A stretch of 64,000 nt of DNA from Pandoraea eparura (lineage in GTDB: Bacteria > Pseudomonadota > Gammaproteobacteria > Burkholderiales > Burkholderiaceae). The stretch's first letter is position 1. Every line of letters begins with the position of its first letter. A model generated the notes under the pieces. That model did no database searches, was not told the DNA's origin, and was given only the letters and a program-made list of their open reading frames with translations. The stretch covers positions 124,001-188,000 of the forward strand of contig NZ_CABPSH010000010.1 of the NCBI RefSeq assembly GCF_902459725.1, given 5' to 3'. The position numbers and the translations under genes are program-made. Positions 40,727 through 49,103 of this stretch are shown here, piece after piece.

Positions 40727-40744
40727 TGTATCAAACCCGATACA
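40727..40744. promoter_or_regulatory. Inverted repeat upstream of tonB, candidate regulator box
   Basis: TGTATC-aaaccc-GATACA, a perfect 6-bp inverted repeat in the tonB/response-regulator divergent region (40590-40822). A similar TGTATC-N6-GAAACA occurs in the receptor/kinase divergent region at 51607. GAAACATT also occurs in both regions. Confidence 0.45.
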
Positions 40745-40822
40745 AAGTCGAGATGAAACAGAAATACCCGAGCCGTAACGTGACTCCACACAAGACATAT
40801 GCAGGCAGGAGACACGTAGTCC

Positions 40823-41461
40823 ATGAATTACGCCCAACCCAAACCGCCCGCTCGGCGCCTCCTCGGAATCGGTGTTGCACTGCTTGTGCACGCGGTCATT
40901 CTGTATGCCTTGCTTAGCGGGCTGGCAACCCGTGTCGCGACAATCATCCAGGCGCCCATCGAGACACGAATCATCGAGGAGATCAAACCTCCTCCCCCTC
41001 CGCCGCCGCCGCCCCCAGTAAAGAAGATCGCGCCGCCGCCACGCGCCGTCGTTCAGCCGAAGGCGTACGTGCCGCCGCCTGAAGTTCAGGTACAGGTCGC
41101 GCCACAACCCAATGCGATTGCCGTTCAATCCGACAAGCCCGTCGCCACGACGCCGGTTGCGCCACCGGCGCCTCCCGTGAGCAAGCCCGTGGCGGGCAAC
41201 GTCGGCGTCGTTTGCCCGAACTCCGCGCAAGTCCGTGCCGCCATCCGGTATCCGCGTGAAGCGCTTCGCGACAACATCACGGGCAGCGTGCTCATCGAGT
41301 TTTCCGTCGGCACCGACGGGCAGGTCAAACAACTTCGTGTCGCCCGATCGGCCGCCCCGGTGCTCGACCGAGCGGCTGAGAACGCGGTCCGGCAGTTCCA
41401 TTGCGTCGCGCAGGGCCAGGAAGTCCGCGTTCAAGTGCCGTTCGATTTTCAACTCAATTGA
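40823..41461 (+). CDS. tonB: TonB energy transducer
   Basis: 212 aa. One N-terminal membrane anchor (LLGIGVALLVHAVILYALLS), a periplasmic Pro-rich arm with ten consecutive Pro, and a C-terminal TonB domain (AAIRYPREALRDNITGSVLI, EFSVGTDGQVKQLRVARSAA). It links the proton motive force, via ExbB/ExbD, to outer-membrane receptors. First gene of a tonB-exbB-exbD-exbD set, the same order as in Xanthomonas. Confidence 0.93.
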   Translation: MNYAQPKPPARRLLGIGVALLVHAVILYALLSGLATRVATIIQAPIETRIIEEIKPPPPPPPPPPVKKIAPPPRAVVQPKAYVPPPEVQVQVAPQPNAIAVQSDKPVATTPVAPPAPPVSKPVAGNVGVVCPNSAQVRAAIRYPREALRDNITGSVLIEFSVGTDGQVKQLRVARSAAPVLDRAAENAVRQFHCVAQGQEVRVQVPFDFQLN

Positions 41462-41514
41462 GGCTGTCCCCAACAGCCCATATGCAACCCCGCATTCACG
41501 TCAAGGAGACGATT

Positions 41515-42336
41515 ATGTTTCAGTTCCAATCCCGTGCCACGCCGCGTGCCCGCGGCCCCATGGTCTCGATGGCCGTCGTATCGATGATCGCGGCGTTCGC
41601 CTCGCTCAGCGCCCATGCCGCCTCGACGGTCACCAACCCGTATGGGCTGCAAGCCCTGTGGGAAGGCGGCGATATGATCGCTCGCGGGACCCTGCTCATC
41701 CTCGTGGTCATGTCCATGGGGAGTTGGTACATCATTGTCGCCAAACTGCTTGAACAGGCGAAGGTCCTGCGTCGGGCGCGCGCCGCGGAAAAGAAGTTCT
41801 GGAACGCTGCGTCCCTTTCCGAAGGGGTTCGGTCACTCGAAGCGGGAAGCCCGTTTCGCTACATCGCAGAAACCGGACTATCGGCGCGTGATCATCACAA
41901 GGGGGCAATGCTCGACCAGGCCGACTTGAATACCTGGGTCGCGAGCGCCATCGAACGTGCCATGACCGGTGTATCGAATCGGCTCCAGGATGGGCTGTCC
42001 TTTTTGGGTACTGTCGGTTCGACGGCTCCCTTCGTCGGACTTTTCGGTACCGTTTGGGGCATCTATCACGCCCTTACCGCCATCGGTATTGCCGGGCAAG
42101 CTTCCATCGACAAGGTTGCGGGGCCTGTGGGCGAGGCGCTGATCATGACCGCAATCGGCCTGGCCGTGGCCGTGCCCGCCGTGCTCGGATACAACTGGCT
42201 TGTCCGTCGCAACAAGGCCGTCATGGAACGTGTGCGTGATTTCGGAAGTGAGCTGCACAACGTGCTGCTCACCGGAAAAACGACAGCGACCGCCGTCGTG
42301 GCGACCCGCACTTCGCAAGTCGCGCGCGTGGGGTGA
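41515..42336 (+). CDS. exbB: ExbB (MotA/TolQ/ExbB proton channel)
   Basis: 273 aa from ATG 41515 with AAGGAGACGATT in front. An N-terminal hydrophobic extension ending SLSAHAAS looks like a signal peptide, as in long ExbB forms. Then TM1 (GTLLILVVMSMGSWYIIVAK), and the conserved block FLGTVGSTAPFVGLFGTVWG followed by the last TM (GEALIMTAIGLAVAVPAVLG). Confidence 0.93.
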   Translation: MFQFQSRATPRARGPMVSMAVVSMIAAFASLSAHAASTVTNPYGLQALWEGGDMIARGTLLILVVMSMGSWYIIVAKLLEQAKVLRRARAAEKKFWNAASLSEGVRSLEAGSPFRYIAETGLSARDHHKGAMLDQADLNTWVASAIERAMTGVSNRLQDGLSFLGTVGSTAPFVGLFGTVWGIYHALTAIGIAGQASIDKVAGPVGEALIMTAIGLAVAVPAVLGYNWLVRRNKAVMERVRDFGSELHNVLLTGKTTATAVVATRTSQVARVG

Positions 42337-42340
42337 TGCC

Positions 42341-42775
42341 ATGGCAATGACCGTACCTGGCGGGAGTGGCGGCGCAGAGCATGACGAGGTCATGGCGACC
42401 ATCAACACGACGCCGCTGGTCGACGTGATGCTGGTCTTGCTCATCATCTTCCTGATCACCATTCCTGTGGTCTCGCACACCGTTCCCGTCACCCTGCCGA
42501 AGGAAGCCGTTCAACCTCTGCAGACCACCCCCCAGAACGTTGTCCTCGCCGTCACGCGTGATGGTGAGGTGTATTGGGACGAGCGACGTATGCCCGACGC
42601 GGCTACGTTGCTGGAGAAACTCAAGGCGGTCGCCGTATTGACCCCCCAACCCGAAGTGCACATTCGCGGCGACCTCGATGCGCGCTACGCGGCGATCGGA
42701 CGCGTTGTCCTGGCATGCCAGCGTGCAGGCATCGCCAAGGTCGACTTCATTACGGAAGCGCCACCGCGCCAATAG
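42341..42775 (+). CDS. exbD: ExbD, first copy
   Basis: 144 aa. Single TM helix with the essential proton-carrying Asp at D28 (INTTPLVDVMLVLLIIFLIT), periplasmic domain ending AIGRVVLACQRAGIAKVDFI. Starts 4 bp after the exbB stop. Confidence 0.92.
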   Translation: MAMTVPGGSGGAEHDEVMATINTTPLVDVMLVLLIIFLITIPVVSHTVPVTLPKEAVQPLQTTPQNVVLAVTRDGEVYWDERRMPDAATLLEKLKAVAVLTPQPEVHIRGDLDARYAAIGRVVLACQRAGIAKVDFITEAPPRQ

Positions 42776-42806
42776 CGCGCAAGGCGCACCACCCCAGGAG
42801 ACTGCC

Positions 42807-43235
42807 ATGGCAATGACCATGCGATCGGACGCAGGCGAGAACAGCGACATCATGGTGGAGATCAACACGACGCCACTCATCGACGTCATGTTGGTGCTTC
42901 TGATCATGTTGATTCTCACCATCCCGATCCAGACGCATGCCGTAAAACTCGACATGCCCACACCCTCCAATGCTGCCCCCGCGATCCCGCCGCTTGTCGT
43001 GCAAATCGACGTCGATGCGAGCGGTGTCGTCGCATGGAACGGCTTGCCGCTCAGCGACCGAGGTCAATTGGAAACCCATCTCACCGAAGCTGCGATGTCG
43101 ACGCCGCCAACGGAGCTGCACCTGCGCGCCGATGCGCAAGCCCCCTATCGGTCGGTCGCCATGGTCATGGCGTCCGCGCAACGGCTGGGCGTGACACGCA
43201 TTGGACTGGTTGGCAACGAGCGCTTCGCAAAATGA
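42807..43235 (+). CDS. exbD: ExbD, second copy
   Basis: 142 aa, same layout as the first copy with Asp D26 (EINTTPLIDVMLVLLIMLIL); the two share the start MAMT and the TM but diverge in the periplasmic part. Double ExbD is known in xanthomonads, where the second copy can be substrate-specific. CAGGAG before the ATG. Confidence 0.9.
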   Translation: MAMTMRSDAGENSDIMVEINTTPLIDVMLVLLIMLILTIPIQTHAVKLDMPTPSNAAPAIPPLVVQIDVDASGVVAWNGLPLSDRGQLETHLTEAAMSTPPTELHLRADAQAPYRSVAMVMASAQRLGVTRIGLVGNERFAK

Positions 43236-43291
43236 CATCTCGTCTCCCTGCCAGTGTCCTCGCGCGCTGACGCACTCAAACTGGACTTCCA

Positions 43292-44644
43292 ATGTTCGAT
43301 TCAAATACCGAAATTTCGCCGTATGCAACAACGGCACGCCGCGAGAGACTTGCAGGTGTCGGGGCGTGGCTAGGGCTCTTGGCCCTCGTCATCGTGACCT
43401 TTTTTGCCAACGTCGATCGCCAGATGCTGGTGCTGTTGGCCGAACTTATCCGCACAGAATTCGGCCTTGCCGACATTCAGGTGGGGCTTTTGCAAGGCGC
43501 CGGTATTGCACTGTTTGCCGGCGCGGCGGCCATACCGATCGGATGGATTGCAGACCGAGTGGACCGCCGTGTCATTCTGGCGCTTTGCATCCTTGTCTGG
43601 AGCGCGGCGACTGCCGCTTGCGGTTTGGCGACCGGATTCTGGACACTCTTCATCGCATCGATCGGCCTGGGCATCGGCGAAGCGGGACTGATGCCGGTCA
43701 TCTACGGCTTGCTTCCCGACCTTTTTCCGGCACGTCAGCGCATCCTCGCCAACTCTGTCTTTGCTCTGGTCAATCTATTGAGCGCCGGGGCGGGCATGGC
43801 ACTGGGCGGGTTGCTGATCCAGGGGATCGACACGATGCATGGCGCATTACCGTTCCATCTGGGAAGCGCGTCCACATGGCGTATTGCGTTCTTCGCCGTC
43901 GCGGTACCTGCGCCGCTGCTGGTGCTGATGGTCGCGATGATCCGTCCGCGCTACGCACATTCGGACGCCCAGGGCGCCACCCGCGGCGCGCAGGCGCGCG
44001 GACTCGCGGCGCGTGAATACTTCCGCCGTGAGATGCCGATGATGATCCGCTTTTTTGGCGCAATCGCATTGGTCAACATGGCCTTCGCGGGCATTACGAG
44101 CTGGATGCCGGTCGTTGCCGTACGCTTCTTTGGCGCAACGCCGGCCGCGGTCGGCGCCGGACTGGGCGGCGCGGCGATGATCGGTAGCGTCATCGGATGC
44201 GGTCTCGGTTGGCTTCTCGTTCGCCGCCTTGGCACACGACTCGGCGTGCTCGCCCCGCTGCGCGTATGTGAGTGGGGCGCCCTAGGGGCCTGCGTCGTCA
44301 GCCTCGGGTATTTGATCGCGCCATCCGTGTCGTATGTCTACCTCCTGTTCGGTGCTCAATTCATGTGCGTCGTGGCAGGCATGATCATGTTTCCCGGCTT
44401 GATGCAAAGCATTTGCCCTCCCTATCTGAGATCGAGAGTGGCGGCCATCGGGGTCCTGGCAACGGTGCTGATGCAGTCCGGCAGCCCTGTCGTCATTGGC
44501 CTGGTGTCGGATCATCTGCACGGCACTTCCTCGGGTCTGATTTGGGCCATCGTTGCCGCGGCATTGTCCGGATTCATCCTGGCTTGTTTCTTAATGCGAA
44601 GTGCGGCCAATGCCGTACGTCTTGCCATCGAACGCTACGCCTGA
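43292..44644 (+). CDS. MFS transporter, probably peptide or dipeptide uptake
   Basis: 450 aa, twelve predicted TM segments. MFS signature between TM2 and TM3 (GWIADRVDRRVILALCILVW), and VYGLLPDLFPARQR-type loop before TM5. It starts 56 bp after exbD and is followed 6 bp later by the epimerase. By context it would carry receptor-imported substrate, or products of periplasmic hydrolysis, across the inner membrane. Confidence 0.85.
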   Translation: MFDSNTEISPYATTARRERLAGVGAWLGLLALVIVTFFANVDRQMLVLLAELIRTEFGLADIQVGLLQGAGIALFAGAAAIPIGWIADRVDRRVILALCILVWSAATAACGLATGFWTLFIASIGLGIGEAGLMPVIYGLLPDLFPARQRILANSVFALVNLLSAGAGMALGGLLIQGIDTMHGALPFHLGSASTWRIAFFAVAVPAPLLVLMVAMIRPRYAHSDAQGATRGAQARGLAAREYFRREMPMMIRFFGAIALVNMAFAGITSWMPVVAVRFFGATPAAVGAGLGGAAMIGSVIGCGLGWLLVRRLGTRLGVLAPLRVCEWGALGACVVSLGYLIAPSVSYVYLLFGAQFMCVVAGMIMFPGLMQSICPPYLRSRVAAIGVLATVLMQSGSPVVIGLVSDHLHGTSSGLIWAIVAAALSGFILACFLMRSAANAVRLAIERYA

Positions 44645-44650
44645 GCGCCA

Positions 44651-45667
44651 ATGACGAATCCCTGCACGCTTTCCGTTCGTATCGAACAGTGGCCGCTGGC
44701 CGCCCCCTTTCACATCTCGGGTCACACGGTCGACGCGGCCCGCGTCTTGGTCGTATCGTTGATATCCGGTCAGTACGAAGGTCGGGGCGAGGCCGCCGGC
44801 GTCTACTACCGAGGAGAAACCACGGACACAATGGTCGAGCAGCTTGCCGCCGTCCGCCCTGAAATCGAGCGCGGCATCTCCCGGGAGGCGCTGATCGCAC
44901 TGATGCCCGCCGGCGGTGCAAGAAATGCCATCGATGCGGCGCTATGGTCCTTGGCCGCGCAGCGTTGTGGCTCGACGGTCGCGCAATTGGCCGGACGCGC
45001 GCGCCTGCGCCCGCTACGCACATCATTTACCGTCGGTGTCGATGCCGCTGGCGCGATGGCCGAGGCGGCTCGCAGTTACGAAGGCGCCCCTGCATTGAAG
45101 ATCAAGCTGGACGGTAGCGTACTCGATGCCGACCGACTCGTCGCAATTCGAGCGGCTTGCCCCGGTGTCGCGCTTTCTGTGGATGCCAATCAGGGATGGA
45201 CGCCCGAACATATGATGCAAATGCTGCCGGTCATGCAGCGCGTTGGCGTCGATCTGCTCGAACAACCCTTACCGGTCGGCGAGGATGAATGCCTGGAATC
45301 GATGCAATACCCGATTCGCATGGCCGCAGATGAATCGTTTCAGGATCTGGAAGATCTCGCCGCTGTCGCGCGCAGGTACGACGTCGTCAACGTCAAGCTC
45401 GACAAATGCGGCGGGCTCACGCGTGCGCTCTCCCTGGTTGCGCCAATTCGAAACCTCGGGCTTTCGGTCATGGTCGGGTGCATGCCATGCACTTCGCTCG
45501 GTGTGGCCCCGGCATACCTTCTGGGACAGTTGTGCGACCGGGTCGACCTCGACGGGCCCTGCTTTCTGGCAGAGGATCGCATGCCCTCGTTCAGATACCG
45601 GAATGGATACCTATTCGGCCCCGACAGACCCTGGGGCCTGGATGATGCTTCGCATGCGGCACATTGA
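44651..45667 (+). CDS. Enolase-superfamily dipeptide epimerase (L-Ala-D/L-Glu epimerase type)
   Basis: 338 aa. Catalytic Lys pair K150-x-K152 (LKIKLDG), metal ligands D178 (SVDANQGW), E204 (LLEQPLP) and D227 (AADES), second catalytic Lys in VNVKLDKCGG (K249/K252). This is the muconate-lactonising subgroup; the ISGHT N-terminal loop and absence of sugar-acid motifs favour a dipeptide epimerase acting on the alpha carbon of D/L residues. Substrate specificity cannot be fixed from sequence. Confidence 0.85.
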   Translation: MTNPCTLSVRIEQWPLAAPFHISGHTVDAARVLVVSLISGQYEGRGEAAGVYYRGETTDTMVEQLAAVRPEIERGISREALIALMPAGGARNAIDAALWSLAAQRCGSTVAQLAGRARLRPLRTSFTVGVDAAGAMAEAARSYEGAPALKIKLDGSVLDADRLVAIRAACPGVALSVDANQGWTPEHMMQMLPVMQRVGVDLLEQPLPVGEDECLESMQYPIRMAADESFQDLEDLAAVARRYDVVNVKLDKCGGLTRALSLVAPIRNLGLSVMVGCMPCTSLGVAPAYLLGQLCDRVDLDGPCFLAEDRMPSFRYRNGYLFGPDRPWGLDDASHAAH

Positions 45668-45683
45668 TTCAGGAGGATATGCC

Positions 45684-47372
45684 GTGTCGGCACAGGAGCG
45701 ATTTGATGGTAAAGCGCTGACAGCGCTGTTTGATCCTTTCAATCGAAGTGATGCGCCAGGCGTAGTCGTCGGTGCCGCCATTCACGGGGAGGTCGTGTTA
45801 CGCCGAGCCTTCGGTATGGCGAGCGTTGGACTGGGGCTTGGACTGGATGTTCGGACCCGACTGCGTATCGGATCAACGAGCAAGCACATGACTTGCCTCG
45901 CCGCATTGCTGCTTCAGGAAGAGAACGCGCTGGATATCGATGCGCCGATCCGCCGATACCTGCCGGAACTGACAGGAATCGCAGGTGACGCGACACTGCG
46001 CTCGCTCATGTTTCACACCAGCGGACAGCGCTGCGCGCTCGACATCTCTCTCCTCACCCACGGATTGACCGCGCCGCAGGCCGGCTACCTGCTCGATATT
46101 CAGCGTCGACAAACAAGCCTCAACTTTCCGGCCGGCGAGCGGATGATGTACTGCAACGGCGGATATCACCTGGTTTCGCTGGCCATCGAACGTGTCAGCG
46201 CGCAATCGTTCGCGGCGTTCCTCGCTTCCGAAATCTTCGAGCCATTGGGCATGAACGATACGTACTGCTCGCCCGACGATTTTCAGATTCGAAGCCATAT
46301 CGCCACCAGCCATATCGAAAACGGCGAAGGATCTTACAACCAAGGAATATTCCCGTCGCGCGAGATTCTCGGGGAGGGCGGTGTTGTCTCGTGTGTGGAC
46401 GACATGCTCAAGTGGTGCACGCATTTGCGCGGGGAAAAATCGGTCGGCAATCGCGATACGTGGGAATTGTTGTTCTCATCGCCGGTGTTCGCCAGCGGTC
46501 TGCGCAGCGATTACATGATGGGTTTAAAGCGCACGCAGTATCGCGGGTGCGAGTTGATCCACCATGCCGGTGGTGTCGTCGGCGGGTCGTGCCAAATGCT
46601 GTGTGTCCCCGAGCACGGCATCGATGTCGTATTGCTCAGTAACGGGGCAATTGCGGTGCCAACCGTGCTTTCGTTTCGTATGCTGGACGTCCTGCTGGCT
46701 GACCCAATGAGGGCGCACCCGGTTCCGACACCCGCCAGGATGCCCGCCTCATTCGGACGAGTCGGCACCTATCGCGAAGTGAACGCAGACACTGTGTACG
46801 ACATCGCCGAGGGCGGCGGAGACATCCTGCTGACCGGTCCGCTTGGACCGAGCGCCCCATGGTTGTACAAGCTCGATTCCCCCGAAGGCGGTACGCTCGG
46901 ATTGACATCGGAGTCCACGGGCGACGGCACATTCCTATTGCAGTGGGGAACCGCCATCGAGCCGGACGATGCAGAGCATTTGCGCATCGCGCATTGCGGT
47001 CACACGACAACCTATCGCCGCGTCGAGATGCCTGCGGCGCTCAGCATCGAAGACATCAATGCCTTAAGTGGCCGCTATGTCAGCGAAGAGGCAGACGCTC
47101 GCGCTACGCTACGCCCGAAGGAACGGGGCCACGAGGCATGTAGCGACGTGTGCGCGGTCATGTCGCTCGAGATCGCGGGGAGGGCGGGCGAATGCCACTA
47201 TGACGTCTTTCCGGTCGATGTCGATCTTTTTCGCTTCGCACCGAGCGAGCCAAACGCCGTCACGGCCGGAACGCTTTCCATCGTCAGGCGCCCAGACACT
47301 GGGGATGTGGAGGGATTTTCGGTCAATACCCCCCGGACGAGAAACCTTCGATTCGCAAAGTTCCGAGCCTAA
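45684..47372 (+). CDS. D-aminopeptidase-type serine hydrolase (beta-lactamase fold), copy 1
   Basis: 562 aa from GTG 45684, with AGGAGG seven bases upstream; the frame runs open through the epimerase gene but no good start lies there. Catalytic S64-x-x-K67 (GSTSKH), Y156-x-N158 (MYCNGG) and H294-x-G296 (HHAGG) follow the triad order and almost the numbering of Ochrobactrum D-aminopeptidase DAP (S62/K65, Y153/N155, H287/G289). The C-terminal 200 residues are two beta-barrel-like domains, also as in DAP. No signal peptide, so it is cytoplasmic: it would remove N-terminal D-residues from imported peptides. Confidence 0.85.
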   Translation: MSAQERFDGKALTALFDPFNRSDAPGVVVGAAIHGEVVLRRAFGMASVGLGLGLDVRTRLRIGSTSKHMTCLAALLLQEENALDIDAPIRRYLPELTGIAGDATLRSLMFHTSGQRCALDISLLTHGLTAPQAGYLLDIQRRQTSLNFPAGERMMYCNGGYHLVSLAIERVSAQSFAAFLASEIFEPLGMNDTYCSPDDFQIRSHIATSHIENGEGSYNQGIFPSREILGEGGVVSCVDDMLKWCTHLRGEKSVGNRDTWELLFSSPVFASGLRSDYMMGLKRTQYRGCELIHHAGGVVGGSCQMLCVPEHGIDVVLLSNGAIAVPTVLSFRMLDVLLADPMRAHPVPTPARMPASFGRVGTYREVNADTVYDIAEGGGDILLTGPLGPSAPWLYKLDSPEGGTLGLTSESTGDGTFLLQWGTAIEPDDAEHLRIAHCGHTTTYRRVEMPAALSIEDINALSGRYVSEEADARATLRPKERGHEACSDVCAVMSLEIAGRAGECHYDVFPVDVDLFRFAPSEPNAVTAGTLSIVRRPDTGDVEGFSVNTPRTRNLRFAKFRA

Positions 47373-47404
47373 GCGTCGGCGACGGCCAGACGCATGGAAG
47401 GGCA

Positions 47405-47428
47405 GGGTGGGAACGGAAGTTTCCACCC
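47405..47428. terminator. Hairpin between the converging D-aminopeptidase genes
   Basis: GGGTGGGAAC-GGAA-GTTTCCACCC, 10 bp with one G-T, in the 66-bp gap between converging genes. Few Ts follow on either strand; a weak bidirectional terminator. Confidence 0.5.
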
Positions 47429-47438
47429 CTCGTTCAAG

Positions 47439-49073
47439 TTATCCGATACGCGAGAACGCTAGCGCCCGCGTGCGGGACGTGTAAAGGGAAAAGCGTGTCG
47501 CCTTGTCTCCATGACGCTCAACAAGTGCCGTGCCAGTAGACAATGCCGAGGCATCGGCAGGCGCGAAGGTCCAAACATCACGGGTAAGCGCGCTCAGGTG
47601 ATAACGTGCACCTCCCGTAGCACCACGAATGGACAGCGTCAGATGCCCGTCCTCAAGCGAGATGCTGGCGTGTGCTTCGGCATCGTGACAGAAGTATTGA
47701 CCACAGATCTCGTCCGTCCCTAACGCCTCGGTCGGTGGGGTACCTTTATATCGGCCCAGAGTGACGACGTGTCCGCTTTCGATGAAATCGATGGCGGGAA
47801 CGTCGCCTGCTGTCGTAAGTGCATGCGGTACGACGCGCGTCTGTGCGCCCGCACCGTCGTCGATACGAAATCCGTGCTCAGCCGAGATAAGCGGCAGGGG
47901 ATGGTGTGGCTGGTTATGCGTCACTGCGTGCAATCGCGCGTCCCGCTCAACGATCTCCACAAACTGAAGCGGAGCAACGGAAAGATATTTTCCGAGCAAA
48001 CCGGCATTTTCCGAAGTCGGTGCGGGGGCTTGTCGCGGTGGACCGAGCACGTCGTCGCCAAGGACAATATCGACAATTTCGGTTGCCAACGCAACGGGGT
48101 CGACAGGTGCGCCGTTGCTCATCAGGACGATATCCAGGGCGTGCGAGGGAACCGTCAACATCTGGCTCGTTCCACCGAAAACCCCGCCTGCGTGATGAAT
48201 GGTTTCGACGTTACGGTACCGTGTGCGCATCAACCCCAACGCGTAGATGCCGAATTCCCCGCTGGAATATTGCGGCATCGTCAGCATCTCACGCCATGTT
48301 TCCGGACGTCCAAGTCTGACGGGATCTCGAAGATGCCTGGCCCACTTCAACATATCGTCGATCGTGGAGACGATACCGCCTTCACCCAACACGTCGACAC
48401 TCGGAAACAATCCGCGCAAATACCCGCCAGCGCCGTCGGGAACATGCTGTGTGGCCATGCGTGGCCGGATTCGCAAGTCGTCACTGACCGATTCCGTGTC
48501 ATGCATGCCCATGACGCGGAAGATCCGCTGGTCAAGAAACTGTTCGAACGGCATGCCACTGACGCGCCCGATGATCTGCGACAGAAGGTGGTATCCCCCG
48601 TTGCAATAAATCATGCGCTCCCCTGGGGGAAAATTAACATCTCGCTGACGCAGCTCAACCGCCAGCGGCGTGCCGGGCCCGATCGTGGACACGCCTTGCG
48701 TAATCACAGACAGATCCAGATAGCAGCGATAGCCACTGGTATGCGTCATCAGCTGACGCAACGTGGGTTCACCCGCCAACTCCGGCAGTTCCGGCATATA
48801 CGTGCGAACACTCGCATCGATATCGAGCTTGCCGTCCTCCGCAAGCAGCAGGGCGGCAAGGCAAGCGAAATGCTTGCTGGTCGAACCAATTCGCATCCGC
48901 GTCGCCGGCGTGTTGGCCACACCATGTTCGAGGCTCGTCATGCCGAACCCCTTGCGGTACAGTGCCCGTCCTTCACGGGCGACCCCGACCACGAGTCCCG
49001 GCGCATCGCTCCGATTGAACCGCGCCAGATGGGCGTCAAGGCGAGCATGCAAGTCGTTGTGCTGCAAAGTCAT
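47439..49073 (-). CDS. D-aminopeptidase-type serine hydrolase, copy 2
   Basis: 544 aa. Same catalytic residues at the same positions as copy 1: S64/K67, Y156/N158, H294/G296. The two proteins align over the whole length (RSDAPGLVVG/RSDAPGVVVG, GSTSKHFACLAALLL/GSTSKHMTCLAALLL) but differ clearly, so they are old paralogues, probably with different side-chain preference. No signal peptide. It lies downstream of the receptor gene on the minus strand (30 bp), likely one operon. Confidence 0.85.
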   Translation of the reverse strand: MTLQHNDLHARLDAHLARFNRSDAPGLVVGVAREGRALYRKGFGMTSLEHGVANTPATRMRIGSTSKHFACLAALLLAEDGKLDIDASVRTYMPELPELAGEPTLRQLMTHTSGYRCYLDLSVITQGVSTIGPGTPLAVELRQRDVNFPPGERMIYCNGGYHLLSQIIGRVSGMPFEQFLDQRIFRVMGMHDTESVSDDLRIRPRMATQHVPDGAGGYLRGLFPSVDVLGEGGIVSTIDDMLKWARHLRDPVRLGRPETWREMLTMPQYSSGEFGIYALGLMRTRYRNVETIHHAGGVFGGTSQMLTVPSHALDIVLMSNGAPVDPVALATEIVDIVLGDDVLGPPRQAPAPTSENAGLLGKYLSVAPLQFVEIVERDARLHAVTHNQPHHPLPLISAEHGFRIDDGAGAQTRVVPHALTTAGDVPAIDFIESGHVVTLGRYKGTPPTEALGTDEICGQYFCHDAEAHASISLEDGHLTLSIRGATGGARYHLSALTRDVWTFAPADASALSTGTALVERHGDKATRFSLYTSRTRALAFSRIG

Positions 49074-49103
49074 TTGAAGTTCTCCGATATTCGGTAACGT
49101 GGG

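Noticed and set aside
45243-45683. N-terminal extension of the first D-aminopeptidase through the epimerase gene
   Set aside because: The frame is open by chance; family length, the AGGAGG site and the GTG at 45684 fit a start there.
47769-49097. 442-residue plus-strand frame opposite the second D-aminopeptidase
   Set aside because: It is the reverse shadow of a gene with complete catalytic motifs and has no ribosome site or recognisable domain.
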